Shown here piece after piece: positions 63,900-64,000 of a DNA stretch of 64,000 nucleotides (position 1 is its first letter; each line of letters starts with the position of its first letter). Both the position numbers and the translations under genes were made by a program. The stretch spans positions 5,828,001 through 5,892,000 of the forward strand of contig NC_066311.1 of assembly GCF_905404315.1 (NCBI RefSeq), in the 5' to 3' direction. Under the pieces are notes generated by a model. The model saw only the letters and a list, made by a program, of their open reading frames with translations. It made no database searches and was not told where the DNA came from. The DNA comes from Leptidea sinapis. Its lineage: Eukaryota; Arthropoda; Insecta; Lepidoptera; Pieridae.

Positions 63900-64000
63900 G
63901 ATTCTCATTTCAGACTTCTGTGAGTCAACATATCCTGAGGATGCTTCGTGTAGAGGTGGAACACGTATCAAATTGGTTGAAGCAGAGTTTTACGTTGCTG
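63900..64000 (+). repeat. Family M fragment at the window edge
   Basis: 'tatcctgaggatgcttcgtg' and 'agaggtggaacacgtatca' match the centre of 54080-54150. Cut by the window end. Confidence 0.5.

Noticed and set aside
1..64000. CRISPR arrays, bacterial operons, rRNA genes
   Set aside because: No regularly spaced direct repeats, ribosomal RNA signatures or prokaryotic gene packing were seen. The repeats are dispersed and transposon-like.

Overview
This window looks like insect nuclear DNA, most likely from a butterfly or moth. It is AT-rich and gene-poor, with intron-containing genes, no operons or bacterial features, and very dense small transposable-element fragments: non-LTR retrotransposon 3' ends, tRNA-derived SINE-like units, foldback elements, MITEs and Helitron-like repeats. 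The Lepidoptera assignment is inferred from repeat style and from a kekkon-type gene. No database was searched.

The only clearly identifiable protein-coding gene is a kekkon-family (LRR-Ig) single-pass membrane receptor on the plus strand. A 3' splice site at 41160 opens an exon carrying a short 5' UTR and the whole extracellular and transmembrane part (ATG 41235 to donor at 42670). After a phase-1 intron of about 11.6 kb, a last coding exon (54281-55029) supplies the cytoplasmic tail, which ends in a PDZ-ligand-like T-Q-V. A poly(A) signal lies at 55114. The joined product is 727 residues. The 5' non-coding exon(s) lie upstream and were not located.

Two short minus-strand segments look like exons of unidentified gene(s). 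One at 20533-20664 has an ATG after an in-frame stop, 44 codons and a consensus donor. The other, at 6571-6695, is an internal exon flanked by AG and GTGAGT. A possible further minus-strand exon lies at about 5880-6050. A plus-strand open frame at 63160-63366 may be a terminal exon. These are candidates only.

Layout: 1-5 kb holds degraded repeats and a broken non-LTR reverse transcriptase. 5.8-6.7 kb holds the minus-strand candidate exons. 6.7-20.5 kb is repeats, which would be intronic if the two minus-strand exons belong together. 20.5-20.9 kb holds the candidate first exon and 5' leader. 21-41 kb is a field of nested retroelements. 41.2-55.1 kb is the kekkon gene with its repeat-filled intron. 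55.1-64 kb is MITEs, retroelement ends and foldback repeats.

Repeat families are labelled by letter: A, structured poly(A)-ended repeat; B, CR1-like 3' ends; C, non-LTR 3' ends; D, tRNA-like foldback; E and P, retroposon-like; F, G and L, Helitron-like; H, tRNA-derived SINE; I, N and O, MITEs; J, unclassified; K, repeat carrying a THAP-type first exon; M, foldback; RTE-like, LINE 3' ends. Copies interrupt one another in several places: LINE in SINE H, A in an RTE-like LINE, I in N, and C in F. No new biological system is evident. The most unusual structures are the tRNA-cloverleaf foldback family D and the THAP-exon repeat K.
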